Shown here piece by piece: positions 53,593-61,716 of a stretch of 64,000 nt of DNA. The notes beneath the pieces were generated by a model. It was not told where the DNA came from. It was given only the letters and a program-made list of their open reading frames with translations, and did no database searches. Source of the DNA: Defluviitaleaceae bacterium (GTDB lineage Bacteria; Bacillota; Clostridia; Lachnospirales; WQUN01). The translations under genes and the position numbers were made by a program. The stretch lies in assembly GCA_009780315.1 (NCBI GenBank), contig WRAH01000006.1, positions 1 through 64,000 of the forward strand, written 5' to 3'. Positions within the stretch are counted from its first letter, which is position 1, and every line of letters begins with the position of its first letter.

Positions 53593-55305
53593 TTATATTA
53601 TGGACAACATTAACATAGTAATGTCGTCAAATTGGGGTTCACCATCTGCAAACTTATCAATATCTGCTTTTATATGTGTAAGTGAATCCCTTGGTTTTAA
53701 ATTTGCAGTGCGATTAAGTATGGTTTCAAGACGTATTTTTCCATACAAATTACCTTGACAATCATTTGCTTCTGTAACGCCATCTGTATAAAGGAATAAC
53801 TTGTCACCTTGCTGCATTTTTATGAATGACTGCTTATATTTGACACCATCCATACCAGCAAGCATCAAATTTTTTCTTGTCGTCAAAGGATGAAATGTAT
53901 CATCGGCTTCCTTTATTAGAGGCGGGTCATGACCTGCATTAGAATATATCAATTCCAAAGTGCTAAGTTTAAGAATACCCATCCATGCTGTTACAAACAT
54001 TGCATTTTCGTTGCCTTCACATAGTTGACTGTTTACTTTTGTGAAAACATCCATTGGCTCAATGCCATTTCTCGCCCAATTATTTATAAGTGTTCTTGTT
54101 ATAACCATAAATAGTGCAGCAGGAATACCTTTGCCCGACACATCTGCAATAACTATCCCTAAGTGGTCACTATCAATCATAAAGAAGTCGTAGAAATCGC
54201 CGCCTATTTCTTTTGCCGGTTGCATAATTGCATATATTTCAAATTCCTCTCGTTCTGGGAAAGCTGGAAAGACATTCGGCAACATATCCGCCTGCATTTG
54301 CTTGGCTACATTTAATTCAGTGGCTATGCGTTCGTTTTCAGTTGTAATTTTTGTTAGGTTTTGTATATATATGTCCAAATCCAAAACCATTGTTTTGAAA
54401 GCTTCTGCCAAAATACCGGCTTCACCTTTAATTCCGATGAGAACATCACATTCTTTAACAATTGCGACACTATCTTTCTTCTCATGACCACCATTTACAA
54501 AATTCTTTGCTATTTGTGCGATGGACTCTACTGGAATTGTAATTTTCCTCTCACAATACCATAAAAACACAATTGTAATCATATAAAAAGCCAACAAGTT
54601 TACTGCAATATACATATATATGCGCATCCACATAGTAACAGGGTCTGATATTGCATAGGATAGCTCTATCGCAGAAAATATGCCTATTAGCCCACCTGAA
54701 ACAACACCCGCTATTAAGAACACTAAAATCAGACGCTCATTGATTGAAAGTGTTACTTGATTTTTGGTTAATTTTCTAGCCGACATAAATATAATGATTG
54801 GAATACCCAAAACAATACAAAATACAAAGTTGTTTAAAAACAACATCAAAGTTGATGTTGATACAAATGGACTTACACCGATACTTTGCATAATCGAACC
54901 TAGAAATGCTGCCATAATCACTGCATTTACCAATACAATGACAATATACTGCACTACACTTTTTACATTATTTAATCGAATTGGGCGAGATGGGTCGCCT
55001 ACTAATTCGTTCATGGATTTCCACATGAGATATGGCAAAATGCCGTATGTAAACTGCCCCACAAACCCTAATGCAATCATTAGTAGGGAATATCCAGATA
55101 CAATATCTGCAATAAGGTTGCCTAATGCACAGCCTAATACCCCAAACGGGCCTAGCATTAACCCTAATGCCGGCGGTAACGCGCTTGGGCGAATACCCAA
55201 CACTGCCATTACATTAAAATATTGACGGAATATCATAGTTACTGCAAAAAAAATAATTGCCGTAGCGGCTGTAATTTGAATTTTCTTAAAAAAAGTGCTT
55301 TTCAT
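53593..55305 (-). CDS. Membrane-bound SpoIIE-type PP2C phosphatase, 570 aa
   Basis: The N-terminal 260 residues are a multi-helix membrane sensor region (six or seven helices, opening with FRQYFNVMAVLGIRPSALPPALG). A linker and short coiled coil lead to the SpoIIE/RsbU phosphatase domain with AKEIGGDFYDFFMIDSDHLG, IADVSGKGIPAALFM, SNAGHDPPLI and LYTDGVTEA. It dephosphorylates STAS antagonists, here most likely the product of the next gene. It is the first gene of the operon running back to 47263. The membrane region could sense a small molecule or the peptide itself. Confidence 0.88.
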   Translation of the reverse strand: MKSTFFKKIQITAATAIIFFAVTMIFRQYFNVMAVLGIRPSALPPALGLMLGPFGVLGCALGNLIADIVSGYSLLMIALGFVGQFTYGILPYLMWKSMNELVGDPSRPIRLNNVKSVVQYIVIVLVNAVIMAAFLGSIMQSIGVSPFVSTSTLMLFLNNFVFCIVLGIPIIIFMSARKLTKNQVTLSINERLILVFLIAGVVSGGLIGIFSAIELSYAISDPVTMWMRIYMYIAVNLLAFYMITIVFLWYCERKITIPVESIAQIAKNFVNGGHEKKDSVAIVKECDVLIGIKGEAGILAEAFKTMVLDLDIYIQNLTKITTENERIATELNVAKQMQADMLPNVFPAFPEREEFEIYAIMQPAKEIGGDFYDFFMIDSDHLGIVIADVSGKGIPAALFMVITRTLINNWARNGIEPMDVFTKVNSQLCEGNENAMFVTAWMGILKLSTLELIYSNAGHDPPLIKEADDTFHPLTTRKNLMLAGMDGVKYKQSFIKMQQGDKLFLYTDGVTEANDCQGNLYGKIRLETILNRTANLKPRDSLTHIKADIDKFADGEPQFDDITMLMLSII

Positions 55306-55372
55306 AGAATCGCCTCTTGCAACCCATTTTTTTGTCGAGTTTAAGATAATTTGAACATGAATTTACAATTTC

Positions 55373-55403
55373 GCTGTAATACATATAAGCTTTCGTAGTA
55401 ACT
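55373..55403 (-). promoter_or_regulatory. Candidate LytTR (AgrA) site upstream of the NHLM export operon
   Basis: Read on the minus strand, AGTTACTAC (55403 to 55395) is identical to the agrDB repeat. Exactly 22 bases on is TATTACAGC (55381 to 55373), which keeps 5 of 9 positions. The 22-base period and the strong-then-weak order fit LytTR binding. The 293-base intergenic region 55306-55598 also holds the divergent promoter of agrA; no gene is seen in it. Confidence 0.5.
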
Positions 55404-55598
55404 TACATTTTAGTGTTCATGTTTTACTCAACTATGACACAATACACGATGAGTAGACAAAAATCTTTTTGAAAGTTAAAATATATAATACATAAAAAAA
55501 TATGCAAAGCAACATGCTATAAAATGTTTAAGTATACGCATATTAAACGCTTTCTGTCTCAAAAAAATGTTAAGTAAAACGAACTAAGGAGGTATAAT

Positions 55599-56339
55599 AT
55601 GAAATTGTCAATTGCTATCTGTGAAGACGATATGAAAATTAATGCCGAACTTGAGTATACCTTAGAAGCTATACTAAAGAAGCTAAACATTAAATATGAG
55701 ATAGATGTCTATTTTTCTGGTGAAAAACTATGCAAGAAATTAGAAGCAGGTCAAAACTATAACCTGATTTTCCTTGATATCGAATATGGTGAGGGGAAAA
55801 TAAATGGCGTGGAGATTGGCAATATTATCCGTGTTATCCATCAAAACAATTCTATATCCATTGTATATATTTCTTGGGAAAGTCATTATTCTATAAATTT
55901 GCACAATACACAGCCTTTGAATTTTCTCATTAAGCCTTTGAAGTATGAAAAAATAGAAGAAGTTGTATATAAGTATTTGACTTTAGCTAGACTCTGGTCT
56001 AGTTACTTCACTTATAAGCTTGGCTATGAAACTTATAGAAAACAGGTTAAGGATATAGCATATGTAGAAAGTCGTGATAGAAAATTAATTATTCATTTAG
56101 CTAATGGTAAACAAAAAGAATTTTATGGCTCACTAAAAAAGGTATACATTGAGCAATTGCAAAAATTTGACTTCCTATTTATACATGCAGCATACGCCGT
56201 TAATTATGATTTTATTTCTCAATATAAATATACGACTATATGTATGAACCCTGGTGACGTCATTTTACCTATAAGCCAAAATAGGAGGACTGAAGTAAGA
56301 AAACGTTTTCTTCTTATAGAAAGTAAAAGGGGAGGATAA
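55599..56339 (+). CDS. AgrA-like response regulator with LytTR DNA-binding domain, 246 aa
   Basis: The receiver domain (residues 1-125) has the acidic pair in AICEDD and phospho-acceptor Asp60 in IFLDIEYGEG. The LytTR domain (about 140-240) opens with VKDIAYVESRDRKLIIHLANG and contains the expected FLFIHAAYAVNYDFI. Length and layout match AgrA/VirR. AAGGAGG precedes the ATG. It is followed after 4 bases by its sensor kinase and, beyond a terminator, by agrD and agrB. It likely binds the direct repeats described at 57717-57748. Confidence 0.88.
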   Translation: MKLSIAICEDDMKINAELEYTLEAILKKLNIKYEIDVYFSGEKLCKKLEAGQNYNLIFLDIEYGEGKINGVEIGNIIRVIHQNNSISIVYISWESHYSINLHNTQPLNFLIKPLKYEKIEEVVYKYLTLARLWSSYFTYKLGYETYRKQVKDIAYVESRDRKLIIHLANGKQKEFYGSLKKVYIEQLQKFDFLFIHAAYAVNYDFISQYKYTTICMNPGDVILPISQNRRTEVRKRFLLIESKRGG

Positions 56340-56343
56340 TAAG

Positions 56344-57633
56344 GTGGATATTTATGTTGTGGTTTATTTAATATCTAATGCACTAACAGCATTTGCCCTT
56401 GAAAGATTCATGAAAGTATTTTTTGAAAAGAAAAGAGTGCAGACTTGGATTGCGGTTATTCCATTTCTAGTTTATTTTATTGCATCCAGCTCAATATTTT
56501 TATTGCTTGGTATACCTATTATCTCTTTGTTTGTTAATATTCTAACTATTTTTGTGATATCGTTAATTTATGAGTCAACTTTAGTTAGGCGATTATCTGC
56601 AACGGCATGTATCGTTCTATTTACGGTCATCACTGATATGATTGCAGTTCTTTTGACAGACAATTCACACGTGAATCATTTTGTCCCATTTGAGTATAGA
56701 GATGTCTTTGGTTTTATATCATGGGGATTATCAGTGTACTTAATGGCTTTGTTACTTCAACGATTTAAAAATGTTAGAAGAGGTGTGATAGTACAGCCTT
56801 TTCACTGGATTATTACTATTTATATACCCACTTCATCTATATTTATAATTTCATTACTTATTGCTTCATCAGAGATACCTCAAGTTTTTTCAGTCTTCGC
56901 AATAGCTATGATATTGGTTATAAACGTACTTGCGTTTTATTTATGTGACGCACTTTCTGCAGCCTATGAAAATCAACTTCAATCAAAATTGTATGCACAA
57001 GAAAAAGAACATTACCTCACCCAATGTCAAATGATGCAAGATTCTGTAGACATGATGAAGTCTTTTAGACATGATGTAAAGCTTCATTTTGGTACATTGA
57101 AAGGCATGGCCGCAGAAAATGAAATTGAACTCATTTCAAAATATTTAAGTACATTATCGGATTATGTGAAAAGTAGCGAGGTATACAGCGAAACAGGAAA
57201 TTTGGCACTGGATAGCATAATCAATTACAAGCTTAGAGATGCTAATGAAAGAAATATTAAACTCACTATAAATCTCATATCCATTCCAAAAATAATAGAT
57301 ATTGAAATAATTGATATGACAACTATCTTGGGCAATCTTTTAGACAATGCCTTGGATGCATTAGAAAAATTGGATGAAAAATGGATAAAACTAAGTGCCA
57401 GATATAAAAAGGGAACTTTGATTATTGAAGTTACGAATCCTTTTGATGGGAATATAAAGTTTAAATCCATAAAAAAAGAAGATAAAATGCATATTGCATC
57501 CTCAAAATTTGGAAATAATCATGGATATGGATTAAAAAATATTCGTAAAGCCTTAATCAAATATAATGGAGATATGGAAGTAACCCATGATAACAATGTT
57601 TTTTCTGTAAAATTACTGCTCATTTTAGCATAG
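56344..57633 (+). CDS. AgrC-like peptide-sensing histidine kinase, 429 aa
   Basis: Six to seven membrane helices in the first 210 residues form the peptide receptor. The phospho-acceptor His is in MMKSFRHDVKLHFG. The GHKL ATPase has NLLDNALDAL and HGYGLKNIRKALIKY. This is the HPK10-type architecture of AgrC. The start is a GTG at 56344 with GGGGAGG upstream. It is followed by a terminator at 57654-57703, so agrAC and agrDB are separate transcripts. Confidence 0.88.
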   Translation: MDIYVVVYLISNALTAFALERFMKVFFEKKRVQTWIAVIPFLVYFIASSSIFLLLGIPIISLFVNILTIFVISLIYESTLVRRLSATACIVLFTVITDMIAVLLTDNSHVNHFVPFEYRDVFGFISWGLSVYLMALLLQRFKNVRRGVIVQPFHWIITIYIPTSSIFIISLLIASSEIPQVFSVFAIAMILVINVLAFYLCDALSAAYENQLQSKLYAQEKEHYLTQCQMMQDSVDMMKSFRHDVKLHFGTLKGMAAENEIELISKYLSTLSDYVKSSEVYSETGNLALDSIINYKLRDANERNIKLTINLISIPKIIDIEIIDMTTILGNLLDNALDALEKLDEKWIKLSARYKKGTLIIEVTNPFDGNIKFKSIKKEDKMHIASSKFGNNHGYGLKNIRKALIKYNGDMEVTHDNNVFSVKLLLILA

Positions 57634-57653
57634 TAATGTTTTAATCATATAAA

Positions 57654-57703
57654 AAATGCCCCTTTGAGAATAGCTACTGAGGCTAATTTATAAAGGGGCA
57701 TTT
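57654..57703 (+). terminator. Terminator between agrC and agrD
   Basis: AAATGCCCCTTT at 57654-57665 pairs perfectly with AAAGGGGCATTT at 57692-57703 across a 26-base loop. Confidence 0.7.
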
Positions 57704-57716
57704 GAAATTAAACATG

Positions 57717-57780
57717 AGTTACTACACAAGTACTAATAAGTTACTACATATACTACATTAGATAACGGAAATTGGATAAT
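57717..57780 (+). promoter_or_regulatory. Candidate AgrA-dependent promoter of agrDB
   Basis: AGTTACTACA occurs twice in direct orientation at 57717-57726 and 57739-57748, 22 bases apart. LytTR regulators bind such repeats at one-and-a-bit to two helical turns. GATAAT at 57775-57780 is the probable -10. The -35 position (ACTACA) is poor, as expected for an activator-dependent promoter. It lies 68 bases upstream of agrD. Confidence 0.7.
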
Positions 57781-57847
57781 CTATTAGTAGATTAAATGTA
57801 TCGTACCATTCTAAAACTTAGAATCAGCATTGAAAGAATGTCATTAT

Positions 57848-57994
57848 ATGAAGAAAAGTATCAAGAAAAAAGCAAGTCAGTACATTGCGAGTACAATACG
57901 AAAAGTTGTAGAGTCTAATGTCAATACGACTTGTTCCTTTTTCTTATATCAGAACACATTACCCGAAAAAGTTAAAAACTTGCGCAAATTTTAA
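57848..57994 (+). CDS. agrD: AgrD autoinducer precursor, 48 aa
   Basis: A small gene in the canonical position. A basic amphipathic leader (KKSIKKKASQYIASTIRKVV) is followed by NTTCSFFLYQNTLPEKVK and the charged tail NLRKF, the three-part layout of AgrD-type cyclic-lactone peptides. Cys29 would form the thiolactone. By comparison with clostridial AgrD (CLWFT followed by HQP) the ring is probably CSFFL, with YQNTLPE as the recognition tail. The TAA overlaps the agrB ATG (TAATG), so the two are coupled. A recognisable ribosome site is not obvious. Confidence 0.9.
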   Translation: MKKSIKKKASQYIASTIRKVVESNVNTTCSFFLYQNTLPEKVKNLRKF

Positions 57995-58569
57995 TGTTTA
58001 TGAAAAATGTTGCAGTAAAAATTACTGACCGCTTAGAAAGGCAAGGTATATTTGAGCCTACCGATAGAGAAATTTATCTTTTTGGTACACAACTTGGATT
58101 AAACCTCTTGCTTCACTTAATGACTATGACATTAGTTGGTTTAATGATAGGGTCATTTTGGCATATAGTGATTTTCTTGCTCGCATATATGCCTTTAAGA
58201 AGTTTTTCCGGCGGATACCATGCAAAAACACAGTTAAAGTGCTATATCATATCTACTATAATGATTGCATTTGTAGGTCTTGCGTCTAGGTTTATAACCT
58301 TCAATAGCATTTTACTTGGTGTGCTTCTTTTGATGTTTGGTATAGTCATTATGTTAATTTCACCAATAGGCAATAAAAATAAATCACTTGATGATTTGGA
58401 AATAAAAGTATATGGGAGAAAAGCCCGCTTCATATGTATAGTTGAATTATCTGTAGCTATAATTACCTTACTTATAGGTATGCAGTTCATCACAACAGGT
58501 ATTTTTTGGGCTTTTTCCATGGTATTATTACTATTGGTACTAGAAAAATTGTTTGGCAGTAAAATATAA
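57994..58569 (+). CDS. agrB: AgrB autoinducer-processing protease, 191 aa
   Basis: This membrane peptidase cleaves AgrD C-terminally and forms the thiolactone. The catalytic motif SFSGGYHAKTQLKC holds His76 and Cys83, the conserved AgrB pair. Four to six membrane helices and a length of 191 aa fit the family. The start overlaps the agrD stop, and ATG 58000 is an alternative. A strong terminator follows. Confidence 0.92.
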   Translation: MFMKNVAVKITDRLERQGIFEPTDREIYLFGTQLGLNLLLHLMTMTLVGLMIGSFWHIVIFLLAYMPLRSFSGGYHAKTQLKCYIISTIMIAFVGLASRFITFNSILLGVLLLMFGIVIMLISPIGNKNKSLDDLEIKVYGRKARFICIVELSVAIITLLIGMQFITTGIFWAFSMVLLLLVLEKLFGSKI

Positions 58570-58618
58570 AAAGAGCTTGTTTAGGTCATTTAAAATGTGT
58601 AACCTAAACAAGCTCTTT
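58570..58618. terminator. Hairpin after agrB
   Basis: AAAGAGCTTGTTTAGGT and ACCTAAACAAGCTCTTT form a perfect 17 bp stem. It lies between convergent agrB and the radical SAM gene. Confidence 0.88.
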
Positions 58619-58677
58619 ATCCTCATGTCGCGAGAGAAACTTGAGAATGAACCGGGGTTCACTGGAAAATAGACTTC

Positions 58678-59982
58678 TTATTTCATATGTTTTTGCTCAT
58701 AGTGAATCTCTAATAGGTCTTTTATATGGCTTTTGATATACGTGCATGTTTCTCGCTTTACCATATCGCGATTGCTATACATGCGTGCTTTTGGACATCC
58801 TCCATTACATATAGGGAAAAAGAAACACGCTAGACAAGTTTTGCTTTCTAAATTAGAGACACCTACCATGCTATTTGCAATGAGTGCTATGTTCCAAATT
58901 TTGGTGTTATTTATATTGCCTACAATTTCTTTGTCAATGCCTAAATCATCCCAACATTTATAAATTTCTCCGTGAGGGCCTACGACATATGCATTTTTTT
59001 TACTTAAATAGCATCCCCCTATTTTCTTTATGGGGAATATTTCAAGGGCATGTATACCATAGTCACGAGCTAATTCAAAAATAAACTTTCCTTTTTTATA
59101 TGGGTCGAAATGACAACCAATGTCTGGACTTTGCTTATCATCTACAAAACCTGGGTAAACGCGTATGCTTCTATCAAATTTATCTGAGTATATATCTTTG
59201 AAGTACTGATATACCTCGACAAATTCACTACTGTTATTGGTGTCTACATTTACCCGTAAGCTAAGGCATCCATGCCAATCCGAGTTCATTAACTTATTTA
59301 TATTTTCAAGAATTTTGTCGTACGTACCTTCTTTGTTAATTAAATGACGACGACTATCGTGTGTTTTTTTGATGCCATCAATCGTAATTTGTACATGCGA
59401 AATCTTTAGTTGGTTTAGATTTTCTATAACATCACCAGAAAGTTCATATCCATTTGTCACCATGTCAGCAGAATATTTAATGCCTAGCGCATCTATTTTT
59501 TTACTAATATTTTTAATTTTATTAAACTCAAGTAGAGGTTCTCCACCATACCAAGTAATAAATACTTTATTTACTAATTTATGATTTTTAATAAACGTTA
59601 TAAGATTGTCTTCAATTTCATCAGACATTTTTGATGGAACTCTATTTTTCTCATAACAATATGCGCAATCAAAATTACATTCCTTTGTTGGTGCTACTGT
59701 TAAATAAAGCTTGTCTGATGAATAATTTATTGTCAGTGCTTTCATCTTCAGTATATTTACAAGGTCATCATCTTGCCCATCATCAATAAGAAATCCTCCA
59801 AGCCTTAGCTTAAAAAATAAATCGGGCTTATCTGAAAAATCCATATTGGGACTCTTCTGAATTTGTTTAGCAATTTCTGCTGTTTTATCATCCATTTGCA
59901 CGAATGTATTAGAACCAGAGTTATACAATAACCAGCCATTTCTCTTAGATTCAAACATTAAATTGTATCGTGACCACTCCAT
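58678..59982 (-). CDS. SPASM-domain radical SAM peptide maturase, 434 aa
   Basis: A hydrophilic N-terminal region of about 90 residues, likely for peptide recognition, precedes the radical SAM motif CNFDCAYC (Cys102, 106, 109). The C-terminal SPASM domain has all seven auxiliary cysteines: Cys324, Cys343, Cys383, Cys386, Cys392, Cys396 and Cys413 in the CX2CX5CX3C arrangement, so two extra iron-sulfur clusters are expected. Such enzymes install thioether or other crosslinks in ribosomal peptides. ATG 59982 has AAAGGAAA upstream. It lies downstream of the precursor operon, beyond a terminator. The NHLP precursor at 61717 with two cysteines is the obvious candidate substrate (inference). Confidence 0.88.
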   Translation of the reverse strand: MEWSRYNLMFESKRNGWLLYNSGSNTFVQMDDKTAEIAKQIQKSPNMDFSDKPDLFFKLRLGGFLIDDGQDDDLVNILKMKALTINYSSDKLYLTVAPTKECNFDCAYCYEKNRVPSKMSDEIEDNLITFIKNHKLVNKVFITWYGGEPLLEFNKIKNISKKIDALGIKYSADMVTNGYELSGDVIENLNQLKISHVQITIDGIKKTHDSRRHLINKEGTYDKILENINKLMNSDWHGCLSLRVNVDTNNSSEFVEVYQYFKDIYSDKFDRSIRVYPGFVDDKQSPDIGCHFDPYKKGKFIFELARDYGIHALEIFPIKKIGGCYLSKKNAYVVGPHGEIYKCWDDLGIDKEIVGNINNTKIWNIALIANSMVGVSNLESKTCLACFFFPICNGGCPKARMYSNRDMVKRETCTYIKSHIKDLLEIHYEQKHMK

Positions 59983-60099
59983 AAAGGCATTTCCTTTCTC
60001 TTTTATAAATAATAACCAATAGCACTGGTTATCCAACAATTGCACCTACAACATAAGTATCACAAGATATTAAATTGATAACACTTTTTTGCATTGCCC

Positions 60100-60105
60100 A
60101 TTATA
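60100..60105 (-). promoter_or_regulatory. Candidate -10 for the radical SAM gene
   Basis: TATAAT on the minus strand at 60105-60100 would give a transcript start near 60093 and a 110-base leader. A good -35 is not visible. The 60046-60348 stretch also contains the terminator at 60175-60212 and the short ORF at 60273-60344. Confidence 0.4.
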
Positions 60106-60174
60106 ATACCATGGGCATTTGTTATTGCTGGATTGCGTAATCCCATTTCTGTAATCAAGGATTATTATGTTCAA

Positions 60175-60212
60175 AAATAACGATGACATCTACAAGACTA
60201 TCATCGTTATTT
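60175..60212. terminator. Hairpin ending the precursor operon
   Basis: AAATAACGATGA at 60175-60186 pairs perfectly with TCATCGTTATTT at 60201-60212. It separates the precursor operon from the radical SAM gene. Confidence 0.78.
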
Positions 60213-60272
60213 AGTGTATAGCTATCTTCAAAACCCTTGCAAGTGGTAGGTATCCAAATGTGATAATGATAG

Positions 60273-60344
60273 TCAATGCAATATAACTAATGTCTTAAAT
60301 TTGCGCAATGCTTTGCGATTGATACCGAATAGTTCCTTACCCAT
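60273..60344 (-). CDS. Very short coupled ORF, 23 aa, possibly truncated by a frameshift
   Basis: GGAGGATAA, which includes the stop of the HExxH gene, is placed 8 bases before an ATG at 60344. The frame gives MGKELFGINRKALRKF and ends after 23 residues. Read one base out of phase, the downstream sequence continues as YIALTIIITFGYLPLARVL, a clear membrane helix, ending near 60212. A membrane peptide of about 44 residues broken by one indel, or a programmed shift, is possible. Strong coupling to the preceding gene supports that something is translated. Confidence 0.45.
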   Translation of the reverse strand: MGKELFGINRKALRKFKTLVILH

Positions 60345-60348
60345 AACA

Positions 60349-61188
60349 TTATCCTCCATAGGTTAATAATTCTTTTTTACATAAAAAATCAATACGTTGA
60401 ATGTTGCTAAGTTGCAAAAAATCTTCACTTTTTGACCAATCTTCTATCCACGTTGACGCAAGATGTGCCAGTGTTTCTACAACTTTTGCTGCTGCTGGGC
60501 TTAAATTTTCTATATAAATTTGCATACGTCCTTGATGAAGAAATTTCATGAAATAATCTGCTTTATACCATGAAAACGATTCCCACATACCACAAAAATC
60601 TGCAATCAATTCATCATGCAAATTGTTTTGTGACGAACCATGAAATTGTTTGGTATAGTAGTGGGCGCATTCATGAAATTTACGCAATACCAAAGACTTT
60701 TTACGCCATATTGCATCATCTAGCCCTATTGATTCTGCGGGCAGGTTACTATAAGGTTTATGTGAGAGGATAATAAAACGATTTTGCTTTCCAAACGCAA
60801 AGGATGCACCTTGTTTTTTGATGTGGGGATATGGTTGACCTTTGTGTACGATATTTAAAACCAAACTCTCGAAATCAGTATCCGATGATGCAGTGATGAT
60901 GGGGATTTTCCCCGCAAAGGAATCATAAATTTCAAATTCTATTTCCTCTGGTTTATTAAAAGGAATTTGCAAATCACTTCGGACAAGATGTTGATTTATA
61001 GCAAATGCCACTCCATTTTCTTTGGCAGTGGTTAGCAGTGGTGTCCAGCGAGTCAAATATTCATCATCACTTGGTTTTGGACTGTATGAGAAGGCATTAG
61101 CCGTATACTCAAGCAAAGCGTCCATATCATCTGATGTTGCGCCTAACTTTTTTAAAATTGTTTTTTTATCATCTATTGATAAAATCAC
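60349..61188 (-). CDS. HExxH zincin-like protein of the peptide island, 279 aa
   Basis: I cannot name the family with certainty. Residues 172-176 read HECAH, followed 17 residues later by DELIADF (residues 192-198), a plausible third ligand, as in zinc-dependent peptidases. The rest is soluble, with no signal peptide or membrane helix, so the protein is cytoplasmic. The start is a GTG at 61188 with GGAGG upstream. It sits between the precursor/membrane-protein genes and the short ORF in one operon. It may trim the peptide or serve a non-proteolytic metal role (inference). Confidence 0.55.
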   Translation of the reverse strand: MILSIDDKKTILKKLGATSDDMDALLEYTANAFSYSPKPSDDEYLTRWTPLLTTAKENGVAFAINQHLVRSDLQIPFNKPEEIEFEIYDSFAGKIPIITASSDTDFESLVLNIVHKGQPYPHIKKQGASFAFGKQNRFIILSHKPYSNLPAESIGLDDAIWRKKSLVLRKFHECAHYYTKQFHGSSQNNLHDELIADFCGMWESFSWYKADYFMKFLHQGRMQIYIENLSPAAAKVVETLAHLASTWIEDWSKSEDFLQLSNIQRIDFLCKKELLTYGG

Positions 61189-61208
61189 GTGGTCAAACCT
61201 CCTTCACA

Positions 61209-61664
61209 TCATTGCCAATGCACTTCAATAGATACGTTTTCTGCTTCAACAAAAAGAATCCGCATTTCAATACGGCGAGATTCAAAAATATCTACAATAT
61301 AATCCCCAATCATTTCCTTGTGATTGCTTTCGCTTAAATCAAAAGTGTACGATACATTCCCTTGGGTTATTGTGAGTGACATCCCGCCGCTTGAAATACT
61401 ACTTTCCAAAAATAAATTGTCTAAGGTTATCTGATGAGGTTCAATAAAGATAGCGGCATTACCATTGGCTTCATCCGCAGAAAAATACCAGCCTTCACTG
61501 TTAGTCCTTTGAGAAACATTTGTAAATGTACCGGAACGTACACGTCTAATATCTCCTAAAAGACCCATTGAATTGATTATCAAAGGGGCACCAATGGATA
61601 ATATGAGCATTCCAACAAGGGATGCCAGTAAAATTTTTGTATATTTTTTTGAAGTTTTCTCCAT
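61209..61664 (-). CDS. Membrane-anchored extracytoplasmic protein, 151 aa
   Basis: I do not recognise the family. One N-terminal membrane helix (residues 11-33) anchors an outer domain of about 115 residues that reads as a beta-sandwich (SGTFTNVSQRTNSEGWYFSA, with alternating hydrophobic strands). It could be an immunity or product-binding protein because it lies directly downstream of the precursor gene in the same operon, though this is inference from position. GAGGAG precedes the ATG. Confidence 0.6.
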   Translation of the reverse strand: MEKTSKKYTKILLASLVGMLILSIGAPLIINSMGLLGDIRRVRSGTFTNVSQRTNSEGWYFSADEANGNAAIFIEPHQITLDNLFLESSISSGGMSLTITQGNVSYTFDLSESNHKEMIGDYIVDIFESRRIEMRILFVEAENVSIEVHWQ

Positions 61665-61716
61665 TGATTATCTCCTCAAATTGACTGCCTATGCCCATGA
61701 TTAAAGCTGTTATACA

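Noticed and set aside
60029-60094. 21-codon frame upstream of the radical SAM gene containing one cysteine, possible precursor peptide
   Set aside because: The TATAAT box lies only 6 bases before its ATG, leaving no leader for a ribosome site, and no Shine-Dalgarno is visible. It remains a remote possibility only.
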